NCBI GenBank assembly: GCA_016869975.1
Contig: VGCZ01000020.1
Location: 1 to 64,000, forward strand
Direction: 5' to 3'
Source of the DNA: Alphaproteobacteria bacterium
GTDB taxonomy: Bacteria; Pseudomonadota; Alphaproteobacteria; Reyranellales; Reyranellaceae
Length of the DNA stretch: 64,000 bases
Shown: in pieces, positions 18,059 to 26,641 of the stretch
Numbering within the stretch: position 1 is the first letter of the stretch
Layout: every line of letters starts with the position of its first letter
Notes under the pieces: model-generated
Databases searched by the model: none
What the model was told of the DNA's origin: nothing
The model's input: only the letters and a program-made list of their open reading frames with translations
Made by a program: the position numbers and the translations under genes

Positions 18059-19078
18059 GAACGCGGCGCGGATGTCGACGCTGGATTTGTTGCCGAGATC
18101 ATCGAACGTCGCGGCCAGCCACCGGTCGGCGGCCTTGCGGCCGGCGTCGCGCAAGTGCTTGAGGAACTCCGGCTCGACGTTGAACTTGCTGACCGCGCCC
18201 AGCGGCAGCATCGCAGCCTCATCGGCGACGATGTGGATCAGCATGCGCTTCAGGCGGTCGATCGAGGGGCCGGTGGCACCGTCGTCCTCGATCAGCTTCT
18301 GGGCGAAGGCGATGGCGCGCATCTCGCCAATCAGCGCGCCATTGAAGGTGATCTCGTTCAGCCGGTTGTCGATCTCGGCGAGCGACTTCGGCACGCCCAC
18401 GCGGGTCAGCGGGTTGATCTGCACCAGCACAACGTCGCGGCTGTCGCAGTTGTAGATGAATGGCCAGATCGCCGGATTGCCCATGTAGCCGCCGTCCCAA
18501 TAGGGCTGACCGTCGATCATGACCGCCTCGAACAGGCTGGGCAGGCAGGCCGAGGCGAGCAGGGCGTCGTGACTGATCTCGGCGTTGCGGAAGACGCGCG
18601 CCTCGCCGGACTCGACATTGGTCGCGGTGATGAACAGCTTGACCCGCGTGCAGGCGCGCACCGCCTCGACACGTAGCCGGTTGCGCAGCACGGTGGAGAG
18701 CGCGTTGAGCCGCAGCGGATTGCGCAGCGCCGGCGAGGCCAGGCGCTGCGCCATCTCGACGATGGCGGCGCCGGGCGAGCGATCGAGGTTCCAGTTGCCC
18801 GCGAGTCGATCCAGCGGTGTGGTGCGTACCAGCGAGAACGGCGCGTAGGTGCCTATCTCCTCCCAGAATTCGGCCAGCCCCTGGCGCGCACCCTCGCGGC
18901 CGCCCTCGTGCAGGCCTTGCGCCAGCACGGCGGCGTTCATCGCTCCGGCGCTGGTGCCGCTGATGCCCTCGAGCTCCAGCCGGCCGTCCTCGAGCAGGCG
19001 ATCGAGCACGCCCCAGGTGAAAGCGCCGTGCGAGCCGCCGCCCTGCAAGGCGAGGTTGACGCGCTTGGTCCCGGCCAT
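18053..19078 (-). CDS. Patatin-like phospholipase
   Basis: This serine lipid acyl hydrolase uses a Ser-Asp dyad. The oxyanion loop GGGSHG is at residues 13-18, the nucleophile Ser43 sits in GTSAG, and catalytic Asp195 sits in WDGGY. At 341 residues with no signal peptide or outer-membrane domain, it is a cytoplasmic RssA-type family member. It begins MAGTKRVNLALQGGG, directly at the fold. It is a single gene, divergent from the ASCH-domain gene at 19126. The natural substrate is unknown. Confidence 0.9.
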   Translation of the reverse strand: MAGTKRVNLALQGGGSHGAFTWGVLDRLLEDGRLELEGISGTSAGAMNAAVLAQGLHEGGREGARQGLAEFWEEIGTYAPFSLVRTTPLDRLAGNWNLDRSPGAAIVEMAQRLASPALRNPLRLNALSTVLRNRLRVEAVRACTRVKLFITATNVESGEARVFRNAEISHDALLASACLPSLFEAVMIDGQPYWDGGYMGNPAIWPFIYNCDSRDVVLVQINPLTRVGVPKSLAEIDNRLNEITFNGALIGEMRAIAFAQKLIEDDGATGPSIDRLKRMLIHIVADEAAMLPLGAVSKFNVEPEFLKHLRDAGRKAADRWLAATFDDLGNKSSVDIRAAFL

Positions 19079-19125
19079 GGCGGTCTCCGTCGCTGCATCT
19101 GAGACCTAGCATGGTATGCTCGCCT

Positions 19126-19698
19126 ATGCTCATCAAACGTTCGATCCTGCAGCGTCTTGTCGACGGTTCCGCGACGCTCGCGTTCCGGCGCTGGCGCAAG
19201 CCGACGGTGCGCGCCGGCGGCAGGCTGGCGACGGAACTGGGCGTGCTGGCGATCGACGCGATCGATCGGGTCGACGACGACGCGCTGAGCGAGGAGTCGG
19301 CACGGCAAGCAGGCTTCGAGTCGCTGGCCGAGCTGCAGGGCCTGCTGCGCGCGGATGGCGATCTCTATCGCATCCGACTGCGTTATGTCGGGCCCGACCC
19401 GCGCGTCAGCCTGCGCGACAGCGATCAGCTCGACGCAGTCGACCTGCAAGGTGTTGTCGAACGGCTCGACGCCATGGACCGGCACGGGGCCTGGGTGCGC
19501 CCGACCTTGGCGCTGATCGAGGGCTATCCCGGCCGCCCGGCACCTGATCTCGCCGCCGAACTAGGGCGGGAGGCCAAGCAGTTCAAGGCCAATGTGCGCC
19601 GGCTCAAGGCGCTGGGCCTGACCGAGAGCCTGGAGGTCGGCTACCGATTGTCGCCGCGCGGCGGGGTGGTGCTGGCGGCCCTGAAGCAACGGCCTTGA
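19126..19698 (+). CDS. ASCH (PUA-like) domain protein with C-terminal helical domain
   Basis: The N-terminal 90 residues start MLIKRSILQRLVDGSATLAF and run through RRWRKPTVRAGGRL to LYRIRLRYVGPDPR. This is the small beta-barrel pattern of ASCH domains, which are thought to bind RNA or nucleic-acid bases. The C-terminal part (KANVRRLKALGLTESLEVGY) resembles a small winged helix. I chose the ATG at 19126; an in-frame start at 19111 is possible. The length is 190 residues. It stands alone upstream of a hairpin, and the function is a guess from the fold. Confidence 0.6.
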   Translation: MLIKRSILQRLVDGSATLAFRRWRKPTVRAGGRLATELGVLAIDAIDRVDDDALSEESARQAGFESLAELQGLLRADGDLYRIRLRYVGPDPRVSLRDSDQLDAVDLQGVVERLDAMDRHGAWVRPTLALIEGYPGRPAPDLAAELGREAKQFKANVRRLKALGLTESLEVGYRLSPRGGVVLAALKQRP

Positions 19699-19706
19699 AA
19701 CGACAA

Positions 19707-19727
19707 CGGCCGCCCTTGGGGCGGCCG
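19707..19727 (+). terminator. Hairpin between the ASCH gene and rpmG
   Basis: CGGCCGCCC, a TTG loop and GGGCGGCCG form a perfect 9-bp stem eight bases after the stop codon of the ASCH-domain gene. It also lies just beyond rpmG on the opposite strand. It is probably a bidirectional end of transcription, though the T-tract is poor. Confidence 0.6.
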
Positions 19728-19752
19728 CTTGAGTGAAACGGGCGGGGCCCGC

Positions 19753-19920
19753 TCACTTCATCTTCGATTCCTTGAACGCCACGTGCTTGCGCGCGACCGG
19801 GTCGTACTTCTTGAGTTCCATCTTCTCGGTCTTGGTCTTGGCGTTCTTCTTGGTGACGTAGAAGAAGCCGGTGTCGGCGGTCGACACCATCTTCACCAGC
19901 GAAATGTTGGACTTGGCCAT
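19753..19920 (-). CDS. rpmG: 50S ribosomal protein L33
   Basis: This 55-residue large-subunit ribosomal protein begins [20 protein letters not shown] and ends [11 protein letters not shown]. It is the zinc-free form, without CxxC pairs. I chose the ATG at 19920, where family homology begins; the open frame continues upstream without meaning. As in many alphaproteobacteria it stands alone rather than beside rpmB. Confidence 0.95.
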   Translation of the reverse strand: MAKSNISLVKMVSTADTGFFYVTKKNAKTKTEKMELKKYDPVARKHVAFKESKMK

Positions 19921-20013
19921 GGCGGATCCTCTAGGGGGCCGGCTAGGCCCGAAAGCTTTGAAGGGACGGGAAAATAGCGACCAAAGCCGCGATGTCAAGG
20001 CGCCGCGGGCGGG

Positions 20014-23000
20014 TTATTCGGCCGGTTTGGTCTGGGCCTGGGCCCGCTCGTCGGCGCTTCTGCCGCCGAAGCGGCGCTTCGACCAGGTGGTCATGCGGTC
20101 GATGTAGACCAGCACGACCGGCACCACGACCAAGGTCAGGATGGTCGAGCTGATCAGCCCGCCGATCACCGCGTGCGCCATTGGCGAGCGCTGGCTGCCG
20201 CCTTCGCCCAGGCCGAGCGCCAGCGGCACCATGCCGAAGATCATAGCAATGGTGGTCATCAGGATCGGCCGCAGGCGGATGGTGCCGGCCTCGATCAGCG
20301 CCTCCCTGATGGGCAGACCACGGCCGCGCGCCTGGTTGGTGAAGTCAACCAGCAGGATGGCGTTCTTGGTCACCAGGCCCATCAGCATGATGAAGCCGAT
20401 GATGCTGAAAATGTTGAGCGTCGTGCCCGCGATAAGCAGGCCGAGGAAGACGCCGATCAGCGACAGCGGCAGCGACATCATGATGGCGATCGGCTGCAGG
20501 AAGGAGCCGAACTGCGAGGCGAGGATCAGGTAGATCAGGATGATCGCCAGCGCCAGCGCCTGGACGGCGTAGCCGCCGCTCTCGGCGATGTCCTTGCTCG
20601 AGCCGCCGATGACGAAGCGGTAGCCCGGCGGCAGTTGCATGGTCGCCAGCATCTTGTTGAGCTCGGTACCGACGTCGCCCGAGGATCGGCCCGAGGCGTT
20701 GGCGGTGATCTGCACCTCGCGCGACAGGTCGCGGCGGTTGATCTGCGAGGCGCCGATGATCGCCTCGATGTCGGCGATCTGGCTGAGCTGCACCATGCGC
20801 GGCGCGCCGTCGGCGGCCATCTGCGATGTCGCGAGCCAGATGCGGTCGAGGTCGTGCCTGCCGGTGCGATCGGAGGGCGCCAGGCGGACGACGACGTTGT
20901 AGTTCTCGTCGTCGGGCGCCTTCCACAGGCTGGTGTCGTCGCCGGCGAAGAGCGGGCGCAAGGTGCTGGCGACCAGCAGGGTGCCGACGCCGAGGTCGGA
21001 GGCGACGTCGCGTTTGACGCGCACGTTGAACATCGGCTTGGCGGCCTTGAGGTTGCGGTCGATGTCGACCGCGCCCGGGATCTGCGCCAGCTTGGCCATC
21101 ACCTCCTGCGAGATGCGATCGAGCGTCGCGGTGTCCGGCCCCTGCAGCGAGATCTGCAGCTGCTTCTGCGCGCCGCCGCCCGGGCCACCCGGCACGTTGA
21201 TCGAGTAGGTGATGCCGGGGATCGCGGCCAGTCGATCACGGATCGGTTGGGCCATCTGTGTCGGCGAGCGCTTGCGCTGCTTCAGTGGCTTGTAACGGAC
21301 GTAGACGAAGCCCTGGTTTTTGCCCGGCGCGCCGCCGGTGTTGATCGTGCCGTAGGTGTAGTCGACCTCCGGGAATTCGCGCAACGCGGCGTCGATCTGG
21401 CGCAGTTTGGCGGTGGTGTACTCCAGCGACGAGCCGACCGGCGTCTCGAAGTTCACGGCGTGCTCGCCGAGATCGGCCTCGGGCACGAATTCTACGCCGA
21501 TGAACTTCACCAGGCCGAAGCTGCCGAAGAAGCTGACGAAGGCGATGGCGAGCGTCGTCTTGCGATGGTCTACCGCCCAGCCGACGACGCGGCGATAGCC
21601 CGCGTTGAGCCGGTCCTGCGCCTTCTCCATCAGGCGCGCGAAGCGGCCGCCGCCGCCATGCGCCTGCGGGTCGTACCACACGCTCGACAGCATGGGATCG
21701 AGCGTGAAGGAGACGAACAGCGAGATCAGCACCGCGGCGGCCACGGTGATGCCGAACTGGAAGAAGAAGCGGCCGATGATGCCGCCCATGAAGGCCACCG
21801 GCAGGAACACCGCGAGGATGGTGAAGGTGGTCGCCAGCACCGCCAGGCCGATCTCCTCCGTGCCCTTGATCGCCGCCTCGCGATGCGAGGCGCCGGCGGC
21901 GAGGTGGCGGGTGATGTTCTCGCGCACGACGATGGCGTCATCGATCAGGATGCCGATCGACAGGCTGAGCGCCATCAAGGTGAGCACGTTCAGGGTGAAG
22001 CCGAAGGCGGCCAGCGCCATGAAGGCGCCGAGCACCGAGACCGGTAGCGCCAGACCGGTGATCACGGTGCTGCGCCAGGAATGCAGGAAAAGAAAGACGA
22101 TCAGGATGGTCAGCACGCCGCCCTCGATCAGCGTGCTCTGCACGTTGTCGACCGAGTTGCGGATGCCGCGCGACGTGTCGCGCACGATGTCGAGCGTCAT
22201 GTCGGCGGGAATGCCGCTCTTGCGCAGTTCTTCGACCGCGCGGCGCACGCCGTTGGCGACGTCGATGGTGTTGGCGCCCTGCACCTTGACCACGTCGATC
22301 GCCATGGCGCGCTGGCCGTTGAGCAGCGCGGTGGTCTCGAGCTCCTGCTCACCGTCGACGATGCTCGCGACCTGGCCGAGATAGACCGGCGCGCCACCGC
22401 GACGCGCCACGATGATGTCGGCGAAACGCTGCGGGTCGACGACGCGGCCGTCGATCTGGATCACGCGATCGTTGTTGCCGCGGGTGACGTTGCCGGCCGG
22501 GAAGTTCTGGTTCTCGTTGCGGATCGCGGCCTGCACCTCGTTGACGCCGATGCGCAGCGCCTGCATGCGTTCGGGATTGAGGTAGATATTGATCTGCCGC
22601 TTGACGCCGCCGACGATGGTTGCACGGCCGACGCCGCGCACGTTCTCGATGCGCTTGAGGATGGTGCGATCGGTAATGGTGGTCAGGTCGCGCAGGCTGC
22701 GCACGTCGGAGCGCACGGCGATGGAGACGATCGGCTGGTCGTCGGGATTGAAGCGCTGGATCAGCGGCTCCTTGACCTCCTCGCGGAAGCCGGCGCGCAC
22801 CTGCTGCACCTTCTCGCGCACGTCTTGCGCCGCCTGCACGACCGACACCGACAGCTCGAACTCGGCGATCACCAGCGAGCGGCCCTCGAAGGACCTGGAG
22901 GTCAGCGTCTTCAGGCCGGCGATCGCGTTGACCGCCTCCTCGATCTTCCGTGTGATCTCGCTTTCGACCGTCTCCGGCGCGGCGCCGGGATAGTCGATGC

Positions 23001-23142
23001 TGACGACGACGATCGGGAACTCGACATTGGGGAACTGGTCGATGCCGAGCTGGCGGTATGAAAACAGGCCGAGCACCATCAGCGCCACCATCATCATGGT
23101 GGCGAAGACCGGATTGTCGACGGCGATGCGCGTCAGGCGCAT
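20014..23142 (-). CDS. RND family multidrug efflux permease (AcrB/MdtB type)
   Basis: This is the inner-membrane proton-driven pump of a tripartite export system, with 1042 residues and the usual 12 transmembrane segments and two large periplasmic loops. The N-terminus (RIAVDNPVFATMMMVALMVLG) is standard. The proton-relay residues are present: the Asp-Asp pair in GILIDDAIVV (TM4) and Lys in MGLVTKNAILL (TM10). It belongs to the HAE1 drug and hydrophobe exporters rather than the metal exporters. It is the third gene of the tetR-adaptor-pump unit; no outer-membrane factor gene is present, so a TolC-like protein encoded elsewhere must complete it. Confidence 0.95.
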   Translation of the reverse strand: MRLTRIAVDNPVFATMMMVALMVLGLFSYRQLGIDQFPNVEFPIVVVSIDYPGAAPETVESEITRKIEEAVNAIAGLKTLTSRSFEGRSLVIAEFELSVSVVQAAQDVREKVQQVRAGFREEVKEPLIQRFNPDDQPIVSIAVRSDVRSLRDLTTITDRTILKRIENVRGVGRATIVGGVKRQINIYLNPERMQALRIGVNEVQAAIRNENQNFPAGNVTRGNNDRVIQIDGRVVDPQRFADIIVARRGGAPVYLGQVASIVDGEQELETTALLNGQRAMAIDVVKVQGANTIDVANGVRRAVEELRKSGIPADMTLDIVRDTSRGIRNSVDNVQSTLIEGGVLTILIVFLFLHSWRSTVITGLALPVSVLGAFMALAAFGFTLNVLTLMALSLSIGILIDDAIVVRENITRHLAAGASHREAAIKGTEEIGLAVLATTFTILAVFLPVAFMGGIIGRFFFQFGITVAAAVLISLFVSFTLDPMLSSVWYDPQAHGGGGRFARLMEKAQDRLNAGYRRVVGWAVDHRKTTLAIAFVSFFGSFGLVKFIGVEFVPEADLGEHAVNFETPVGSSLEYTTAKLRQIDAALREFPEVDYTYGTINTGGAPGKNQGFVYVRYKPLKQRKRSPTQMAQPIRDRLAAIPGITYSINVPGGPGGGAQKQLQISLQGPDTATLDRISQEVMAKLAQIPGAVDIDRNLKAAKPMFNVRVKRDVASDLGVGTLLVASTLRPLFAGDDTSLWKAPDDENYNVVVRLAPSDRTGRHDLDRIWLATSQMAADGAPRMVQLSQIADIEAIIGASQINRRDLSREVQITANASGRSSGDVGTELNKMLATMQLPPGYRFVIGGSSKDIAESGGYAVQALALAIILIYLILASQFGSFLQPIAIMMSLPLSLIGVFLGLLIAGTTLNIFSIIGFIMLMGLVTKNAILLVDFTNQARGRGLPIREALIEAGTIRLRPILMTTIAMIFGMVPLALGLGEGGSQRSPMAHAVIGGLISSTILTLVVVPVVLVYIDRMTTWSKRRFGGRSADERAQAQTKPAE

Positions 23143-23153
23143 GGTGACCTCGA

Positions 23154-23211
23154 CTGGGACCGCCGGTATCTCGCCGGCTCATAAATGCCGGCGAGACGCC
23201 GGCGATCCCAG
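23154..23211. repeat. Palindrome of the CTGGGA-CGCCGGC-TCTCGCCGGC family
   Basis: The left arm starts CTGGGACCGCCGG and the right arm ends CGCCGGCGATCCCAG, around a short ATAAAT centre. It fills the gap between the adaptor and pump genes. A partial relative is at 45542-45590. It may form an mRNA hairpin within the operon and so alter the adaptor-to-pump ratio. Confidence 0.75.
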
Positions 23212-23221
23212 AAAACGGGAA

Positions 23222-24343
23222 TCATGGCGCCTGCACCTTCACCACCTGGCCGGGCTTCAGGCCGGGCAGGGGGGCGACGACGATTTGCGTGCCTGGCGCG
23301 ACGCCGCCGACCTCCACAAGATCCGAGCGCGGCCAGGCGCGGCCCGGCGTCACGGCCTGGCGCGTCAGCACGCCGTCGCGCACAATGAGCACGAAGTCGC
23401 CGGCCTCATCCTTGCGCAGTGCCGTGGGCGGCACGGCCAGCGCCTGGGCGGCTTCGGCGACAACGACGCGGCCCGAGGTGAACAGGCCGCCGCGCAGCGC
23501 CTCGTCGCGATCGAGAATCTCGACGAAGACCAGCACCGAGCGTGAGCCGCTTTGCGTCGCCGGGCTGATACGCGCGATGCGCGCCCGGAAGTCGCGCTCG
23601 CCGAAGCCCTCGACCTGCACGCGCGCCGCCATGTCGACTCGCAGGCGCACGACATCGGCGGCCGGCACCTGCGCGGCGACTTCCATGTGCGACGTGTCGA
23701 GCAAGGTCAGGATCCGGCCGTCGACCGGCAGCGACTCGCCAGGGTTGGCCAGGCGTTCGCCGATCACGCCGGCGAAGGGCGCCACGACCACCGCGTCGGT
23801 GAGCGCCTTGCGCGCCAGCTCGAGCTGGGCTTCGCCAACAGCGATCTGCGCCTTCTTGGCGTCGGCGACGGCGTTGGCCTGATCCAGCGCCGCGCGCGAT
23901 ACGACGCGCTGCTGCGCCAGCGCCGTCTTGTTGGCGCGATCCTGCTCGGCCCATTCGGCGTCGGCGCGCGCCGCCTCCAGCGCGGCCACGCGCTCGCGCA
24001 CGCGCGCCTCGAGCTCGATGGTCTCGAACCTCGCCAACGCCTGGCCCGCCGTCACGCGATCGCCCTCGCGCACGAGCACCTCGGCCAGGCGCGCGGAAAT
24101 TCGGGACTTCACGATGGTCTGATCGACCGGCTGGGTCGAGCCGGTGAAGCGTAGCGTCTCGCGCAGGCGCTGCGGCTGCAGGGTGGCGACCTCGGCGGCG
24201 GCCAGCTCGATCGGCCGCGTCGCCGGCGGCATCTTGGCCGAGGTCTGCGAACTGGCGTTGGGCGGCCGCGCGACCATGAATGCGCCGGCGCCGGCCACGA
24301 GCACGCCGGCGGCGATCAGGACGATGACGCGAAGGGTCTTCAT
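23222..24343 (-). CDS. RND efflux periplasmic adaptor (membrane fusion protein)
   Basis: The adaptor links the pump to the outer-membrane channel. Its 373 residues begin with an N-terminal membrane anchor or signal (VIVLIAAGVLVAGAGAFMV). Then come a lipoyl half (SRISARLAEVLVREGDRVTAG), a helical hairpin rich in Ala/Glu/Arg at about residues 100-165, the second lipoyl half (VVAPFAGVIGERLANPGESL), and beta-barrel and membrane-proximal domains. No lipoprotein Cys is seen. Its ATG overlaps the stop of the tetR gene, so the regulator and adaptor are translationally coupled. Confidence 0.93.
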   Translation of the reverse strand: MKTLRVIVLIAAGVLVAGAGAFMVARPPNASSQTSAKMPPATRPIELAAAEVATLQPQRLRETLRFTGSTQPVDQTIVKSRISARLAEVLVREGDRVTAGQALARFETIELEARVRERVAALEAARADAEWAEQDRANKTALAQQRVVSRAALDQANAVADAKKAQIAVGEAQLELARKALTDAVVVAPFAGVIGERLANPGESLPVDGRILTLLDTSHMEVAAQVPAADVVRLRVDMAARVQVEGFGERDFRARIARISPATQSGSRSVLVFVEILDRDEALRGGLFTSGRVVVAEAAQALAVPPTALRKDEAGDFVLIVRDGVLTRQAVTPGRAWPRSDLVEVGGVAPGTQIVVAPLPGLKPGQVVKVQAP

Positions 24344-24981
24344 GGGCGTAACCCCGCGAGGACAAGATCGAGATGGGCGTCGTGGAATGCGTTGGGGGTA
24401 GGGCAGGTCGCGTCGTAGGGCGCCAACGAGCGATGCCAGATCGCGAACATCGACAGCGGACTCACCAGCGCGATCACGGTGGCGGGGATATCGGCGAGCG
24501 GCCGGAACTCGCCGCGCTCGACGCCGCGACGCAGTACCGTCTCGAATAGACGGCGGCCGCGATGGTCGATCTCCTCGATGAAGTAGCGCGCCACGTCGGG
24601 GAAGTTGCCGGCCTCGCCGATGACCAGCTTGGTCACGCCGCCCGACGGGCTGTCGTTGAAGGCGCGAACGCGCGCGAACAGGGTGCGCAACAACTCGGCA
24701 CTGTGGCCTTCGAAGCCGGCGACGTACTGCTCACCAAGCGACAGCGGCTCGAGGATCGCCTCGGCGATCACTGCCTTAAAGAGGTCCTCCTTGCTGCGGA
24801 AGTACAGATAGGGGAGGCCCTTGCTGACGCCCGCCTCGCGCGCGACATCTTCGAGCTTCGTGGCGGCGAAGCCGCGCTCGACGAACAGCTTGAGCGCCGC
24901 CTGCACAACCTCACGGGATCGGTCCTGGGGCCGTCGGATCCGGTTCGGCGGCGCGATAATGACTGACTGGTCAGTATGCAT
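24340..24981 (-). CDS. TetR family transcriptional regulator of the efflux operon
   Basis: This 213-residue repressor has an N-terminal helix-turn-helix (residues about 18-65: FVERGFAATKLEDVAREAG, then VSKGLPYLYFRSKEDLF) and a ligand-binding C-terminal half. It is the first gene of the tetR-adaptor-pump operon. The ATG at 24981 is the only good start near the homology. A perfect ACTGAC-TG-GTCAGT palindrome covers codons 3-7, which suggests the protein represses its own operon by binding across its start. The inducer is unknown. Confidence 0.92.
   Translation of the reverse strand: MHTDQSVIIAPPNRIRRPQDRSREVVQAALKLFVERGFAATKLEDVAREAGVSKGLPYLYFRSKEDLFKAVIAEAILEPLSLGEQYVAGFEGHSAELLRTLFARVRAFNDSPSGGVTKLVIGEAGNFPDVARYFIEEIDHRGRRLFETVLRRGVERGEFRPLADIPATVIALVSPLSMFAIWHRSLAPYDATCPTPNAFHDAHLDLVLAGLRP
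24962..24975. promoter_or_regulatory. Likely TetR operator overlapping the tetR start codons
   Basis: ACTGAC-TG-GTCAGT is a perfect inverted repeat with 6-bp arms, a shape common for TetR operators. It lies within the first codons of the regulator gene and about 85 bp from the divergent permease gene, so it could control both. Confidence 0.65.
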
Positions 24982-25058
24982 GACGTTACCATAGACCCAT
25001 CTCGGGCACAGGCAAGGCGCGGTTTGTATCGCTTGCCGACATCGGGCTATCAGGGGGG

Positions 25059-25814
25059 ATGCTCGCGCTGCTCGCCGAGGAATTGGCCCGGCCCGTCCTG
25101 TTTCTGGTCCTCGGCACGGCCCTGGTGGCCGGTGTCGTACGCGGCATGGCGGGGTTTGGCGCCGCGCTGATCCTGACACCGGTCTTCTCAGCATTTTACA
25201 CACCAGCCGTGGCAATTCCGGCTCTAGGCTTTGCCGACTGGCTCATGAGCATGCCGATGGTGCTGAAATCCTTCCGCCGCTGTGCCTGGCGCGAGGTTCT
25301 GCCGCTGGCGCTAGCGGCGGTCGCGACCGTGCCGCTGGGCAGCTACGTGCTGGCGGCGGCCAGCCCCGACGTCCTGCGCATCGGCATCTCGATCTTCGTG
25401 CTGCTGGCGGTGGCGGCGCTGGCCTCGGGCTGGCGCTATCGCGGTACACCGACGATGCCGGTTACCCTGGGCGTCGGCGGTTTTGCCGGCCTGATGGGCG
25501 GCGCGATCGGCATGAGCGGCCCGCCCGTGGTGCTGTTCTGGTTGGGCGGGCAGGCGGACGCCGCTCAGGCGCGCACCAACACTCTGGCCTTCTTCGGCGT
25601 TTCGGCGCTCGCGACCATGGCGATGTACGTGGTCAACAACCTGCTAACGGCGCGCGTGATCGTGCTGGCGATCATCCTGATGCCGGTCTATGGGCTGGGC
25701 CTGTTTCTTGGCAGCCGCGCTTTCCGCCTGTTACCGGAGCGCGTCTTCCGCATCATCGCCTTCTCGCTGATTGCGGCGATCTCGGTGGCGACCCTGGCCG
25801 TGGCGGTGGTGTAA
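25059..25814 (+). CDS. TauE/SafE family permease (sulfite exporter-like)
   Basis: This 251-residue inner-membrane protein has about eight transmembrane segments. The two family repeats are visible: GVVRGMAGFGAALILTPVF near residue 27 and GFAGLMGGAIGMSGPPVVLF near residue 145. The family moves small anions such as sulfite, sulfonates or organic acids out of or into the cell. GGGGG precedes the ATG. It is divergent from the tetR efflux operon and followed after 11 bp by the TIGR02466 gene, with which it may be co-transcribed. Confidence 0.88.
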   Translation: MLALLAEELARPVLFLVLGTALVAGVVRGMAGFGAALILTPVFSAFYTPAVAIPALGFADWLMSMPMVLKSFRRCAWREVLPLALAAVATVPLGSYVLAAASPDVLRIGISIFVLLAVAALASGWRYRGTPTMPVTLGVGGFAGLMGGAIGMSGPPVVLFWLGGQADAAQARTNTLAFFGVSALATMAMYVVNNLLTARVIVLAIILMPVYGLGLFLGSRAFRLLPERVFRIIAFSLIAAISVATLAVAVV

Positions 25815-25825
25815 TCACTGGGACG

Positions 25826-26491
25826 ATGACCACGCACCGACTGTTCCCGACCCTGATCTATCGCGCGCCGCTCAAAGCGGGCTCGCTGGCGCGCTTCAAC
25901 CAGACGCTGCTCGACGAGGCGCACGCCATGGCGCTCGACGATCACGTCGGGCGCCGGTGGTCGGCCAAACACTATCTCGGCGGTTACACCAGCTACGGCT
26001 CGCTGGCGCAATTGCATCGCCTCTCCTCGACCTTCGCCGCGCTGGAGCGGGCGATGGCGCCGCACGTCAAGCGCTTCGCTCGCGAGCTGGCCTACGACAT
26101 GCGGGGACGCGCGCTCGAAATGACCGATTGCTGGGTCAACGTCATGCCGGCGCGCACCGTGCACAGCCTGCATCTGCATCCGCTGTCGTTCATCAGCGGT
26201 ACCTACTATGTGCGGACGCCCCCGGGCAGCCCTGCTCTGAAGTTCGAGGACCCGCGCCTGTCGAAGATGATGGCCGTGCCGCCGCGCCGGGCGAAGGCGG
26301 CGAAGGCGATGCGATCCTTTGTCGAGTTCCCGGTGGAGGCAGGTACGCTGATCCTGTTCGAGAGCTGGCTGCGTCACGAGGTGCCGCCGGGCGAGATCGA
26401 CGGCGAGCGCGTCTCGGTCAGTTTCAACTACGCCTGGCGTGACTTGTCTGCCGACAAGATCGCCATTGCCCGACGCAAGCGCCGGGCATAG
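25826..26491 (+). CDS. TIGR02466 family protein (putative 2OG-Fe(II) oxygenase)
   Basis: This 221-residue protein has the double-stranded beta-helix pattern of TIGR02466, whose members are predicted 2-oxoglutarate/iron oxygenases of unknown substrate. HLHPLSFISGTYYV near residue 117 carries candidate iron-binding His residues; LFESWLRHEVPPGE near residue 180 provides the distal His; and RVSVSFNYAW near residue 197 the Arg for 2-oxoglutarate. It lies just behind the TauE-type permease. Catalysis has not been shown for most members, so the role stays open. Confidence 0.83.
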   Translation: MTTHRLFPTLIYRAPLKAGSLARFNQTLLDEAHAMALDDHVGRRWSAKHYLGGYTSYGSLAQLHRLSSTFAALERAMAPHVKRFARELAYDMRGRALEMTDCWVNVMPARTVHSLHLHPLSFISGTYYVRTPPGSPALKFEDPRLSKMMAVPPRRAKAAKAMRSFVEFPVEAGTLILFESWLRHEVPPGEIDGERVSVSFNYAWRDLSADKIAIARRKRRA

Positions 26492-26519
26492 AGCGACGAC
26501 CGTTCGATTGAACATCATT

Positions 26520-26582
26520 GTCATCCCGAGCGTAGCGAGGTCTAGGAGGAAGCCTGGCCCTCTCGCTACGCTCGGGATGACA
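26520..26582. repeat. Inverted GTCATCCCGAGCG-type repeat
   Basis: TCATCCCGAGCGTAGCGAG (26521-26539) recurs inverted as CTCGCTACGCTCGGGATGA, with about 24 bases between, giving a long stem. It lies 28 bp after the stop of the TIGR02466 gene and may end its transcript. Confidence 0.85.
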
Positions 26583-26641
26583 GCGTGATGTGACCGTCGC
26601 GAGGCCTGCCGTTGTCGCCTCGCGCCACAGGAGGCGAGACG

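Noticed and set aside
20173-22047. Long plus-strand open frame across the RND pump gene.
   Set aside because: It is antisense to a clear RND permease, rich in Arg/His/Gly/Asp as shadows of GC-rich genes are, and has no ribosome-binding site or homology.
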